From a virus, in IMG/VR virus record IMGVR_UViG_3300006027_000046, positions 1-27,884 of that record: DNA of 27,884 bases; one strand, written 5' to 3'. The notes under the pieces are model-generated. The model did not search any database. It had not been told where the DNA came from and saw nothing but the letters and a program-made list of their open reading frames with translations. Every line of letters starts with the position of its first letter. Position 1 is the first letter of the stretch. Positions 12,495 through 21,608 of the stretch are shown in pieces. A program made the position numbers and the translations under genes.

Positions 12495-15190
12495 GACCTG
12501 TATATTCACCTGCTGTTTATCATTCTTTACAAGACATACTTTCTTCAGGCTTAATTAAGAAAGGTGATGGAGTTGCTATGTTTCATGACGGACAATTAAC
12601 ATGGCATAGATGGCCCGCTAAAGAAGGATTCAGAAAATATGGTTATGAAGATAATTTAGGTCTAGGTATTGAAGGTGCTCCATTTGCACACACTGGAGAT
12701 GCACATTCTGAAATGTCGCCGGAAGAAGGTGGTACTGAACATGGCGTTAGAGGTAGCGGTCATAAGATAGAAGGAAAATGGGAACAGGGTAAATTTGGAG
12801 AATTGTTGGAACGTGATGGTAGCGGCGGTTTTCATATGCATGGTATAGATGGTGTTATACATGGAATTGGTAATCTTCTTGAAGATATTAAAAAACAATA
12901 TCCACAAATAAGATTACCGGACGACCCTACGTTGGCTAAACAAATAGTACAGATGGGAATCAATAATTGGAATGAAAGTAATCCTAGCAACATACACCCT
13001 GACATAGATTCATCGGAACTTAGACAAAAAGTTATTTCTTCTTTCGATAAAGGTAATAATTCGTTAAGGTCTGATGATGGTAGGTTCATTACATTACATA
13101 CTAATGCGAATGCACAAGGTCATCATTTAGGAATGAATGTAGAATCTGCGGCATTCAAACCTTTTCAACAAGTGAGTAATGTGTTAACTCAACTTCTTAC
13201 TCCTATGATGAAACCATTTGTTCCAGAAGCACAAAACAACCCTAATTGGAAATGGAGTCCTTCTACTTCAGGTTTAAATTTTTTACAAATGCCATATGTA
13301 TATGCTGACCATTTAACATATAGTATGAATCCTGCTACTGGAGAAGTTTCTTCTAGGGCTAAACATACAAAAATGGGTGAAATTACTTCTGATGCTAACT
13401 TTAGAATTCCTAGAGGTATGAAAGAACATTTTTCAGGTGCTGGATTTAATATCGACTCGGCTTTTAATGACAATACTGCTGAATCTATGATAGCAGGAGG
13501 ATTGTTACATCCCGAATACATGAAAGAAAAACCTACAACTAGGTCAGTTCAAAATTATCAAAACCCAAATAGAATGCATGGTATTTTTAAACCCGGAGGG
13601 TTACATGGTGGTCTTTTTGAAAGAATTAATAGAATGTTACCACCAGAATTTCAAGCAATATCTGACGAAAGACATCATACATCGGGCATAGAACATGCTC
13701 CTATTGACATGGAAGACCCTATTTTAGATGAATTAACATGGGTTAATACTACACCTGAAACAAAATATGATAGTTTACAAAATAAATATGTCTATGGTAC
13801 AAAACAAAAAAATACAACACATACTTTAAGAGAAGCATTAGAAAGTTGGAAAGACGCAAGAATACCAGAACAATCAACAGACCCAAAACATAGTTTAGCG
13901 AATGATTTTATAGAAACTATGAGTTCTTTAATAGGCTTTGAAACTTTAGCAGGAAACAATTCACGCAATAATAAGACTAGAAGAAATGAAGATGGTTCGG
14001 TGAAAAAGTTCGGTAGTTACCATTTACGCATAGATGACGCAATTGAAGATATGGTAGGTGCAGAAGGCAGAGAAGGCGTACCACATCTAACAACGGCTGA
14101 TTTAGTAAATCATTCTTCAAAATTTGCCGAAGGTGTTGGTTATGCGGGTCAAAAACTTTCTGATGGTAAAATAAAAATGGGAAGGGGTATGAATACTCAT
14201 GGGGCGGCAGCAAAAAGATTTGCACATGCACAAGTTAATCCTAATCTTATTAATGAAGAGTTACCACAGGAAATAAAAGAAAAACACGGTTTAACTTCAA
14301 CAATAACAACACCATATACAGAAAGTAAAGTTAACATATTAAATCATTTATCAAAATTGTTAGTAGAATCTAAAGGTTTAGAACCTGCTAGACATTTAAC
14401 AAATGAAGAATTACTTGAGGTACAACCTATGGGTAATGCTCAAATGACTAACATAAGAGGTGGTTTTCCTGATGCCGATTTAGGTATACCTGAACACGTA
14501 CAACACGCTATGGTTAGTCCTGCTATGAATACAAGAGGAGGGCAAACACCACCTGTTGCTACACCACCTGTTGCTACACCACCTGTTGTTGATACATCTA
14601 CTACATCTACTGGAGCACCTTTGAAACCTACAATCACTTCACGAGGACAAGTACAAGTGAGACCTAGTGGACAAATGACTTTGGGTGATTTTCCTAGTAC
14701 TCCATCTCAATTACCTACACCCCCTCCACCTAATTTCCAGTCTTTACTTCCAAGTGCTGTAGCGGCAAGACAACGAGCATCTCAAACACCCGAAGGTACA
14801 GAACAAGCCATGAGAGATTTATCAGATAATCAAAGATTAAGAATTACTGAAGAACAAAGGCGGAGAGCACAAAGTGCTTTTGCAGACCCGCAACAATCTT
14901 TACTTAGTGACTTTCAAAAAGCGGAGAAATTAATTAAAATGATGGAAAAATTACAATTAACTGATGCTTTTGCTGATGAAAGTGTGTTGAAACATGTGCC
15001 TAATAATAACTTGAATAAATCTTCAAGTATTGATGTTAACTTTATGGCTAAAAGATTAAATGTAACATCTCAAGATATTAGAACTATTTTACATACAAAA
15101 GGAGATTGGGAAAGAATTCATAAGACATATGGGTACAGTGATACAATTATCAAAGCGGTCAAAGTATCTTTTAGTGGGGGATTAAAATGA
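12491..15190 (+). CDS. Large hypothetical protein with clamp-binding-like motifs
   Basis: The 899-residue product is unrecognised. The first ~620 residues look globular and are rich in His, Asn and Gly, with a HMHGIDGVIHGIG segment near 115-128. Residues ~680-800 are a Pro/Thr/Gln-rich linker with a TPPVA repeat. The linker carries QMTLGDF (728-734) and, at its end, QSLLSDF (802-808), the latter followed at once by a tag-like helix KAEKLIKMMEKLQ. Both motifs resemble archaeal sliding-clamp-binding peptides. The last ~60 residues may form a small helical domain. It overlaps both neighbours by four bases. In style it resembles the 1744-residue protein at 21609, suggesting a related class of giant virion or injected proteins. 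Confidence 0.65.
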   Translation: MRPVYSPAVYHSLQDILSSGLIKKGDGVAMFHDGQLTWHRWPAKEGFRKYGYEDNLGLGIEGAPFAHTGDAHSEMSPEEGGTEHGVRGSGHKIEGKWEQGKFGELLERDGSGGFHMHGIDGVIHGIGNLLEDIKKQYPQIRLPDDPTLAKQIVQMGINNWNESNPSNIHPDIDSSELRQKVISSFDKGNNSLRSDDGRFITLHTNANAQGHHLGMNVESAAFKPFQQVSNVLTQLLTPMMKPFVPEAQNNPNWKWSPSTSGLNFLQMPYVYADHLTYSMNPATGEVSSRAKHTKMGEITSDANFRIPRGMKEHFSGAGFNIDSAFNDNTAESMIAGGLLHPEYMKEKPTTRSVQNYQNPNRMHGIFKPGGLHGGLFERINRMLPPEFQAISDERHHTSGIEHAPIDMEDPILDELTWVNTTPETKYDSLQNKYVYGTKQKNTTHTLREALESWKDARIPEQSTDPKHSLANDFIETMSSLIGFETLAGNNSRNNKTRRNEDGSVKKFGSYHLRIDDAIEDMVGAEGREGVPHLTTADLVNHSSKFAEGVGYAGQKLSDGKIKMGRGMNTHGAAAKRFAHAQVNPNLINEELPQEIKEKHGLTSTITTPYTESKVNILNHLSKLLVESKGLEPARHLTNEELLEVQPMGNAQMTNIRGGFPDADLGIPEHVQHAMVSPAMNTRGGQTPPVATPPVATPPVVDTSTTSTGAPLKPTITSRGQVQVRPSGQMTLGDFPSTPSQLPTPPPPNFQSLLPSAVAARQRASQTPEGTEQAMRDLSDNQRLRITEEQRRRAQSAFADPQQSLLSDFQKAEKLIKMMEKLQLTDAFADESVLKHVPNNNLNKSSSIDVNFMAKRLNVTSQDIRTILHTKGDWERIHKTYGYSDTIIKAVKVSFSGGLK
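14546..14590 (+). repeat. Three tandem 15-bp units (TPPVA) inside the 899-residue gene
   Basis: ACACCACCTGTTGCT is present twice exactly and a third time with one change. It encodes TPPVA repeats in the proline-rich linker. In-frame units can vary in number without breaking the frame. Confidence 0.8.
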
Positions 15191-15858
15191 GTTATGTTGG
15201 AATAAAAAAATCATACGTTGGTATAATTAAGCAACAGAGTAATGCTGCACCAGTAGCCGCCGTCAATACTATGACACCTGCTCCTGAAAGTAGTGGAGGT
15301 GGAGGTACACAAATCGGTGTAGGTAACGTTTTCACTACTGTAGATGGTAAAAAAAGAAATCTTTTTGGATTAGATGAAGAAGGAAAAAGAATGTATAGTC
15401 CTGCACAAATAGGTATAGGTCTTGCTGGTAGAGTAGCAGGTGCAGGGTTAGGTGCTTGGAATGCAGCACGAACTTTATCTGAAAGTCAAGGTGGTGATAT
15501 GATTTCTGATTTAGGAAGGGCTGGTATTGCTGGACAACAAACTATGAATCTTGGTACGGCTGCTACTAATGTAGCAATGGATGCACCGGGTAAAATTGCA
15601 GGTATGCCAAAAACAATTGGAGATTATACAACCGCAGGTACGACAAGTGGTTTTGAAAAACCAGCATTAATGCCCGATGAACAGATGTCATATCCTTCCA
15701 CTGAGGGTTTTGTAAGCACGTTAACAAAGCCGGAATCTATGCACATAGCAAGTCCAGCAACAGCATCAAATCCAGTCAAGGTTGTCGATAGCAATAAACT
15801 TCTTGATAGTATTGACCCGGAAGCAATGAAACGAGCGAAAACACTTAGAGGCCAATAG
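15187..15858 (+). CDS. Gly/Ala-rich hypothetical protein upstream of TerL
   Basis: The 223-residue product starts with a duplicated short element (SYVGIKK then SYVGIIK, residues 2-16). A Gly/Ala-rich helical segment with GxxxG spacing (about 78-100) may associate with a membrane or pack tightly. The tail is disordered and contains KPESMHIA (about 182-189), a possible decayed tag. No family recognised. The ATG is preceded by GTGGGGG and overlaps the previous stop; the stop lies eight bases before the preferred TerL start. Confidence 0.65.
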   Translation: MSYVGIKKSYVGIIKQQSNAAPVAAVNTMTPAPESSGGGGTQIGVGNVFTTVDGKKRNLFGLDEEGKRMYSPAQIGIGLAGRVAGAGLGAWNAARTLSESQGGDMISDLGRAGIAGQQTMNLGTAATNVAMDAPGKIAGMPKTIGDYTTAGTTSGFEKPALMPDEQMSYPSTEGFVSTLTKPESMHIASPATASNPVKVVDSNKLLDSIDPEAMKRAKTLRGQ

Positions 15859-15866
15859 TGATTAAT

Positions 15867-17351
15867 ATGATTGAAGATAATGAAGACATGAAATCATTCA
15901 TTATTGAAATGGATAGAAAAATGGCTAAAAAGTCATTTCATTATTTTTTTACAGAATGCTTAGAGTTTCTTTACAATCATCATCATAAATCATGGGAAAC
16001 AGGTTTAACTGAACATTCTTATTATTGTGTGAAAGCGTCAAGAGACCACGGTAAGTCTGTATTTTTTATGTCATATGCTTTATGGTTAGCAGCATTTAAC
16101 AAGAAAACACACATTATGATATTTTCTCACTCTCTTGAACAGACACTCGAACATATGAGATTTATCAGAAATTTAATAGATAATACTCCAGTACTCCATC
16201 ATTTGAAGCCAGCCGGAAAACAACCGTGGGCAAAGTCTTACTTCGAGTTTACAAACGGTAGTCGTTTGATGGCTAAATCGGTTGGTGGGGCTACTCGTGG
16301 TTTCCACCCTGATGTTGTTGTGTGTGACGATATTCTTTGGGGTACTAGTGGAACTGAACTTCAAAGAACTGCTGATTGGTTTTACGGTGTACTTCTTCCA
16401 GTTCTTCACCATAGTAGTAAATTAATGATGGTTGGCACACCATTTAGTTACAATGACTTATATGCGGAATTAGAACAAAAAGAAACATTTAGAGTTGAAA
16501 CTTATCCTGCAATTGATTCTGAAGGAGTTGCATTATGGCCTGAACGTTGGGATATGGCGGCTTTAGAACAAAGAAGACTTTCAATGCCCGCTATCCAATT
16601 TTCTCGTGAATATCTTTGTGAGCCAATTCACGATGTTGCAAGTATGTTTCCTATGGACATATTAGAGGCTGCTAGAGATACAAATTTAGTTTTATTAGAT
16701 AGAGCAGAAACAAATTACAATGAGGAAGGTGAACCGGATGGTGTTTTTGGTCAACACTTCATAGGTCATGACCCTGCTATATCTTCTGATAAAAATGCTG
16801 ACTTTACTGCGATGACTGTAATGAGACAAAAACCAAATGAACCTTTCAAAGAAATAATCCATGTTGTACATGAAAGAGGGATGAGCACAATGGCTCAGAA
16901 AAGAATGATGGTTATGTTAAATAGTCGTTTTAGCCCTGATTTGATTGAACTTGAAGGTAACAATTTCCAAAGAATGCTAGAAGCAGAAATGAGAGAAATG
17001 GCAGCAGATATGCCTATTCGAGTGTTTATGACTACAAGAACTAAAAAAGAATCTCTATTTATGAGCCTTCTTCTTGCTTTTGAACAAGGACACATTAAAT
17101 TACCATACGGAGATGAAAGAAGTAGAACATATACACATAAACTAGAACAAGAATTAAATCGTTTTGGTATGCAGAAAAATGGTAAATTAGAAAGTGTGGG
17201 AGTACACGATGACTTAGCAATGAGCCTTGCTTTGGCTAATTGGGCCACAAAAGAATTTAAGGGAAGTGTTATGCTACTCGATGATGTCATGCCCGCGTTT
17301 GATTCGTGGTTTGACAGCGGAAAAAGAAATAACGATTGGGTGATACCTTGA
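15867..17351 (+). CDS. terL: Terminase large subunit (packaging ATPase-nuclease)
   Basis: The 494-residue product has all expected motifs. Walker A is ASRDHGKS (57-64), Walker B VVVCDD (150-155) and the coupling motif GTP (190-192). An RNase H-type nuclease follows with Asp302 in GHDPA, the acidic pair in IELEGNN (about 360-366) and HDD (447-449). It powers DNA translocation into the prohead through the portal and cuts the concatemer. Length is normal for the gp17-like family. Walker B ends in DD rather than the more common DE. ATG 15867 is preferred because AGTGATT lies just upstream; GTG 15858 overlapping the previous stop is the alternative. Placement before the portal is typical, although a LAGLIDADG gene intervenes. 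Confidence 0.95.
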   Translation: MIEDNEDMKSFIIEMDRKMAKKSFHYFFTECLEFLYNHHHKSWETGLTEHSYYCVKASRDHGKSVFFMSYALWLAAFNKKTHIMIFSHSLEQTLEHMRFIRNLIDNTPVLHHLKPAGKQPWAKSYFEFTNGSRLMAKSVGGATRGFHPDVVVCDDILWGTSGTELQRTADWFYGVLLPVLHHSSKLMMVGTPFSYNDLYAELEQKETFRVETYPAIDSEGVALWPERWDMAALEQRRLSMPAIQFSREYLCEPIHDVASMFPMDILEAARDTNLVLLDRAETNYNEEGEPDGVFGQHFIGHDPAISSDKNADFTAMTVMRQKPNEPFKEIIHVVHERGMSTMAQKRMMVMLNSRFSPDLIELEGNNFQRMLEAEMREMAADMPIRVFMTTRTKKESLFMSLLLAFEQGHIKLPYGDERSRTYTHKLEQELNRFGMQKNGKLESVGVHDDLAMSLALANWATKEFKGSVMLLDDVMPAFDSWFDSGKRNNDWVIP

Positions 17352-17375
17352 ATGATACGATAATAAAAGAAGAAA

Positions 17376-18545
17376 ATGAAAATAGAAGTAGGTGGTCTTA
17401 GTATGCAGATGTTTGCAGATAACGGTGAAGGGTGGTTTGAAACTCATTTAGGTTGTACAGCATCCGACTTTGTTGGTAGACTACGAAAAGCAAGAAGACA
17501 TAATAAACATTCAAAAGAAGAAATTGATGGTATGATAGAAGATGTCAGAATGTTGAAAGCATTAGAAGTGAGAGGTACATTACAATCTGTTTCATGGTGT
17601 GGAGATTATGAAGGGGTTATACACAAATTTGGATTAAGTGATAGAGATTTAAAATCGCTTAGAAAATTTGGCGATACGAGAAAAGCCAATTTAATTCGTG
17701 CATGTAATCAATGGCAAGAAGCAGATGAACTACTTTCTAAACTTGATGAACATGTGGATGTTTGGGGTAAAGAAGAGGAAAAGGCTTGGGTACAAGCAAT
17801 GAATATAAGAAAAGATGCTAAAAAATTGTGGAAAACTACACTTCATCAAATAGATAAATTAACTGAAAAAGAAACTGATGCTTTGATAAAAAGTGCTGAA
17901 TTACTTGCAGAAAGAGGTTCAATGTCAGGTAGAGGACTTTTTGAAAATTTATCTGATGCTAAAATTTTACATAAAAGCATGACACCAATGAAATTATCAA
18001 AATTAATCAGTGTTTACGGTGAAGAAGTGGATATTATTGCAGGAGGTAAAAGAGGAACTTTTGTTAAAATGGATAAGTCCGGTTTGATATTAAAAGACCC
18101 ATATGCATATGCAGCAGGATTTTTAGATGCAGATGGTTATATTTCTATAACTAAAAGAGGAGAGCCAAGAGCAGGTTTTGTTGCTACAGGTTCAAGAGGT
18201 AAAATTCATTGTGAGCAATTACAGAAAACATTAGGTTGTGGTGTTTTACAACTAGACCAAAAAATATACAAAGATAGTCAAAGGAGTCAACATCGTTTGC
18301 AATTTTATTCTAAAGGAGATATTCGTAAGTTATTGACTCAAATACTTCCTCATTTGAAAATGAAAGACATACAAGCAAAAGCAGTGCTTGCTTTTATAGA
18401 TGAAACTGATAGTGTGAGAAAAGATGAGTTACAAAAACTAGTCAAATATAGTAATTGGAGTGATGATACTACTAAAGCAAGTGGTCTTTTAACGGAATGG
18501 GGTGTCGCTTCTGATGACATCGCCAAGTGGAAGGAGGGATTATAG
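17376..18545 (+). CDS. LAGLIDADG-domain protein with unknown N-terminal region
   Basis: The 389-residue product has a single LAGLIDADG motif (AAGFLDADG, 246-254, followed by YISI). The C-terminal ~145 residues fit one homing-endonuclease subunit, which would act as a homodimer cutting DNA. The N-terminal ~240 residues are unrecognised, largely helical and charged. They include SAELLAERGSMSGRGL (about 173-188), similar to LDVLEKGHSNMAGRGL in the 1744-residue protein. Possibilities are a selfish endonuclease between TerL and portal or a LAGLIDADG fold recruited for packaging. The start is uncertain: ATG 17376 has weak AAGAAG, while ATG 17403 has AGGTGG seven bases upstream. The stop overlaps the portal start by one base. 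Confidence 0.75.
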   Translation: MKIEVGGLSMQMFADNGEGWFETHLGCTASDFVGRLRKARRHNKHSKEEIDGMIEDVRMLKALEVRGTLQSVSWCGDYEGVIHKFGLSDRDLKSLRKFGDTRKANLIRACNQWQEADELLSKLDEHVDVWGKEEEKAWVQAMNIRKDAKKLWKTTLHQIDKLTEKETDALIKSAELLAERGSMSGRGLFENLSDAKILHKSMTPMKLSKLISVYGEEVDIIAGGKRGTFVKMDKSGLILKDPYAYAAGFLDADGYISITKRGEPRAGFVATGSRGKIHCEQLQKTLGCGVLQLDQKIYKDSQRSQHRLQFYSKGDIRKLLTQILPHLKMKDIQAKAVLAFIDETDSVRKDELQKLVKYSNWSDDTTKASGLLTEWGVASDDIAKWKEGL

Positions 18546-20275
18546 TGGCCGAAGAAGAAAAAGGTGTGATTGGTAGATTCATTGAAAGGTTAACTGGTAG
18601 TAACCGTAGAAGAACTACTCCTCAACCACAAATGCCACTTTATACGACTGGTATACAAGAACCTGTATTAGCACAAGGTATTACTATACCTGCACTTTTT
18701 GCGGTTTCTCACGAAAATTTAATTCTTCGCACAGTCATATCTAAATTAGGTCAAGAAATTTTTAGAAGAGGATATTATTGGGAAAAGAATTTTCAATTTA
18801 AATGTACACAATGTCAAGAAGAATATACACAAGAAGTAGATGTGTGTGTTCAATGTGGTGGAGAAGTAGCACCGCCGAATGTAGATGAGGTAATTTATGC
18901 TAAATGGTTGTTAAAACAACAAAATTCTATGGAACAATCTTTCATACAAGTTTTACATGAAATTGAAAGAGATTTGAATATAGTAGATGATGCTTTCTTA
19001 ATACTAATTAAAGAATATTATGTTGACCCTGAAACCTCCGAGATAGGATTCTATAGAGTGAAAGAAGTTTTACGAGGCGACCCTATTTTTATGAGAATTG
19101 TTGCCGATAAAAGGGGTGTAAGAGGCGGTAGATACAAAGTCTGTCCAATTCACCGTGACCAAATATCTTATCCGGGTGAAGATGAACCGTGTTCCGTTTG
19201 TGGAAATACTAAACAAGATGCTCATTATGTTAATATGGCTGGAAGCGGTAAAACTCAATATTACTTAGAAGGAGAAGTTATCCATATTAGTAAATATAAT
19301 CCAAGTAAGTTGTATGGTAGAAGTCCGGTGAACACTTTGTGGAGACAGGCGATGACTCTTACTGCAATGGATAATTACATGTATACAGCATACCAAAAAA
19401 GAAGAAGCCCAAAAGGTATAATTTCTGTCACTACCGATAATTTAGAATCAATGAAATCTTTTTGGAAAACAGTTGACGAGAAAATGGAAAGAGACCCACA
19501 TTATATTCCTAAAGTTGGTATCGAAAGTCAGACTGGTAGAGGTGGAGTTCAATGGATTAAGTTCATGGATACTCTTGAAGAAATGCAGTATATTGCTGTG
19601 AGAGATGAAATAAGAAATCGTATTGCTGCATATTTTGGAGTTAGTAGTATCTTCATGATAGATAATGGTAAAAGTGGTGGTTTGAATAATGAAGGTATGC
19701 AAATACTTGTTACTAATAGAGCAGTTGAATTTGGTCAGAAAGTCTACACAGATGTTTTATTTCCACGCATGTTAAAACAAATGAATGTTCATGATTGGAA
19801 ACTAACATTATATCCGAATGAAGAAGAAGATGAAATTACTAGACTTAGAAGAGATGAGATGGAAGTCAATCTTGCACAAAGAATGGTTATGCTTGGTTAT
19901 CAACCTGAATTAATGGAAGATGGGGATAGGGATATTAGATTTACATACAAGAAGATACCAGCACCTGAAGGTGGAAATCCAGCAATGCCACCTGCACCGG
20001 GAGGAGCAATGCCACCGGGAGTACCGCCGGGAGGAGGAATGCCACCGGGAGTACCACCGGGAGGAGGAATGGCAGGTATGATAGTCCCTCCATCACAACC
20101 CGGAGGTGAAGGTGTCGGATTGAGAACTCCAAGTAGTCCAGCAAGGCCACAAGCAAGAACTAGTGGAGGTATCGGCTCTCCAATTTCTAGTGTTCAACAA
20201 AGAGGTCCACAACCTACTCTTGCTGAAAAGAATCAGAAGGGTTTACAAGATTCTAGGCGGATTAAAGGGGCTTAG
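18545..20275 (+). CDS. Portal protein with two Zn-ribbon inserts
   Basis: The 576-residue product matches the HK97/SPP1-type portal plan. An N-terminal arm is followed by the wing, a stem/clip region with 'GRSPVNTLWRQAMTL' (around 255-270), and helices near 'RDEIRNRIAAYFGVSS'. It forms the dodecameric ring through which DNA enters the head. Two Cys-rich inserts are evident: Cys87/Cys90/Cys101/Cys104 and Cys200/His203/Cys216/Cys219, each a probable Zn ribbon. The C-terminus (about 480-576) is a Pro/Gly-rich disordered tail with a 10-residue tandem repeat. GTG 18545 is chosen because AAGGAGG stands seven bases upstream; it overlaps the previous stop by one base. Confidence 0.9.
   Translation: MAEEEKGVIGRFIERLTGSNRRRTTPQPQMPLYTTGIQEPVLAQGITIPALFAVSHENLILRTVISKLGQEIFRRGYYWEKNFQFKCTQCQEEYTQEVDVCVQCGGEVAPPNVDEVIYAKWLLKQQNSMEQSFIQVLHEIERDLNIVDDAFLILIKEYYVDPETSEIGFYRVKEVLRGDPIFMRIVADKRGVRGGRYKVCPIHRDQISYPGEDEPCSVCGNTKQDAHYVNMAGSGKTQYYLEGEVIHISKYNPSKLYGRSPVNTLWRQAMTLTAMDNYMYTAYQKRRSPKGIISVTTDNLESMKSFWKTVDEKMERDPHYIPKVGIESQTGRGGVQWIKFMDTLEEMQYIAVRDEIRNRIAAYFGVSSIFMIDNGKSGGLNNEGMQILVTNRAVEFGQKVYTDVLFPRMLKQMNVHDWKLTLYPNEEEDEITRLRRDEMEVNLAQRMVMLGYQPELMEDGDRDIRFTYKKIPAPEGGNPAMPPAPGGAMPPGVPPGGGMPPGVPPGGGMAGMIVPPSQPGGEGVGLRTPSSPARPQARTSGGIGSPISSVQQRGPQPTLAEKNQKGLQDSRRIKGA
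20009..20068 (+). repeat. Two tandem 30-bp units in the portal tail
   Basis: Two 30-base units (20009-20038 and 20039-20068) differ at one base and encode MPPGVPPGGG twice. It is a recent in-frame duplication in a disordered tail. Confidence 0.85.
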
Positions 20276-20308
20276 TTAAAATAACAGGTATACACTCGAC
20301 GTGCATAG
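20276..20308 (+). promoter_or_regulatory. Probable promoter downstream of the portal
   Basis: TTAAAATA at 20276-20283 is centred about 29 bases before GTG 20309. The message would begin at or a few bases before AGGTGA, leaving either a leaderless GTG 20309 or a very short leader to GTG 20318. Confidence 0.4.
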
Positions 20309-20674
20309 GTGAGACAAGTGGACTTACAAAAAATGGATTCAATGGTTAGAAAAATGGGAGTGCATCAGCAAGCATTCACCAGTGCGGTAGAAGAAGGTGA
20401 TGAGGTACAAGCAAGAGCACATTTATCCGAAATCATCAAGTTTGCAAATTATTTAGATAACGATTTGACAGATATAGTCAGAAAGAGCGAAAACCTAATC
20501 GATTTAACTGGCACTGCACAATATGTTGGCGGTGTTCCACTTGCTAAATTTAATGAAACTGGTAGTAAATTTGACGCTTCACAACGTGGTGATGTTTTGA
20601 AGGGTTACATGCCTCCTGCACGAACACATGGTGCAATAAAAAGAGTTACAGGAACATTTGGTCGCCGAGTATAG
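20309..20674 (+). CDS. Small helical hypothetical protein
   Basis: The 121-residue product is mainly helical (about 1-70, with acidic residues), then more extended with a basic C-terminus ending RRV. No family recognised. The start may be GTG 20309 (leaderless) or GTG 20318, which has AGGTGA five bases upstream. It lies between the portal and the protease, where head accessory or portal-associated proteins are common. Confidence 0.65.
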   Translation: MRQVDLQKMDSMVRKMGVHQQAFTSAVEEGDEVQARAHLSEIIKFANYLDNDLTDIVRKSENLIDLTGTAQYVGGVPLAKFNETGSKFDASQRGDVLKGYMPPARTHGAIKRVTGTFGRRV

Positions 20675-20686
20675 ATAGGTGATTAA

Positions 20687-21007
20687 ATGACAGATAACGA
20701 TGTTACTGAAAAATTGATGAATACTTTGATTACAAAAATGGAATCAATGGACAATGAAATTATAAATTTAAGAAAAATGATTAATTCTCCACAAGCAATA
20801 CTGAAAAAAGCAGGGTTTGTACCAGTACGTACACCTTTTTCTGAAGATGTTGAAGTTGATGCTTTTAGAGCAGATACTTTTACTAAGTCTCAAATACCTA
20901 ATTCTGCTAATCCTGATTCTTATTCAAATGAAGAAATTCACGACATGACATGGGCCGATATACATGAAATGGCCGACCAACATAGAGAAGTAAAGGAGTT
21001 GTATTAA
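20687..21007 (+). CDS. Small acidic protein with N-terminal coiled coil
   Basis: The 106-residue product has a short coiled coil (about 8-36, LMNTLITKMESMDNEIINLRKM in outline) and an acidic, mostly extended remainder. ATAGGTGATT immediately precedes the ATG, a textbook archaeal-type ribosome binding site. The stop overlaps the next ATG by one base (TAATG). No family recognised. The position suggests a head-assembly accessory. Confidence 0.65.
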   Translation: MTDNDVTEKLMNTLITKMESMDNEIINLRKMINSPQAILKKAGFVPVRTPFSEDVEVDAFRADTFTKSQIPNSANPDSYSNEEIHDMTWADIHEMADQHREVKELY

Positions 21008-21450
21008 TGAAGCCTCGATATGAACCAGTAGCAAAAGAAGTAAAAGACATGATGACTAAAGCAGAACTCTTGGTTAAAAGATTAGATGTTTTAGAAAAAG
21101 CAGAAGAATGTCCTACGTGCGGTTTGAAGAAGGCACATTGCATGGTACAAAAAAATGGTTGTGGGATGAAAAAATACGGTGATATGAAAAAAGGTGTTGT
21201 TCATTTAGAAACAACTCATTCTACTCAACCTGCGGGTCAAGAATTTCACATAGTATCCGGTGAATCTGCAAGAAATGCATTCTATGGAACTAACAATGCT
21301 CTTTTAGATTCTGAAGTTGTAAAAAACTCAGGTGCAATAAATGAAACACCTAATCTTGAAACTTTGAATAAAAAACTTAATCCTCACGACTTAAACATCA
21401 AATTAGATGACATGGGTGGAAAATCTCCTACTGGTTCTGATTTGGAGTGA
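21007..21450 (+). CDS. Cys-rich protein with LDVLEK tag variant
   Basis: The 147-residue product starts with the second form of the recurring helix (AELLVKRLDVLEKAEE, about 19-34). A probable Zn-binding knuckle follows immediately (Cys35, Cys38, Cys45, Cys52). The rest is polar and probably extended. No family recognised. A closely similar helix lies near the C-terminus of the 1744-residue protein and in the scaffold region after the protease, which links the three products. Confidence 0.7.
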   Translation: MKPRYEPVAKEVKDMMTKAELLVKRLDVLEKAEECPTCGLKKAHCMVQKNGCGMKKYGDMKKGVVHLETTHSTQPAGQEFHIVSGESARNAFYGTNNALLDSEVVKNSGAINETPNLETLNKKLNPHDLNIKLDDMGGKSPTGSDLE

Positions 21451-21455
21451 GAGAG

Positions 21456-21596
21456 ATGACTAAGATAAAAGTCATAAAAAAAGGAACTCTAAGTTTGGAG
21501 GCTTGTTCAACTTGTGGTGGTACTTCAGTCACAGGTTGTAAATTACATGAAGGTATGTCTTTTTACGGCTGCCCTAATAAACAAACAATGAGGTGA
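21456..21596 (+). CDS. 46-residue Cys-rich micro-protein
   Basis: The short frame begins five bases after the preceding stop, with GGAGTGAGAG upstream, and ends just before the ribosome binding site of the giant gene. The peptide has CSTC near residues 17-20, then Cys28, His31 and Cys39, a plausible Zn-binding set. Its Cys spacing echoes the knuckle in the preceding gene. Tight packing between two genes supports its being real. Confidence 0.6.
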   Translation: MTKIKVIKKGTLSLEACSTCGGTSVTGCKLHEGMSFYGCPNKQTMR

Positions 21597-21608
21597 GGGG
21601 ATGATAAC

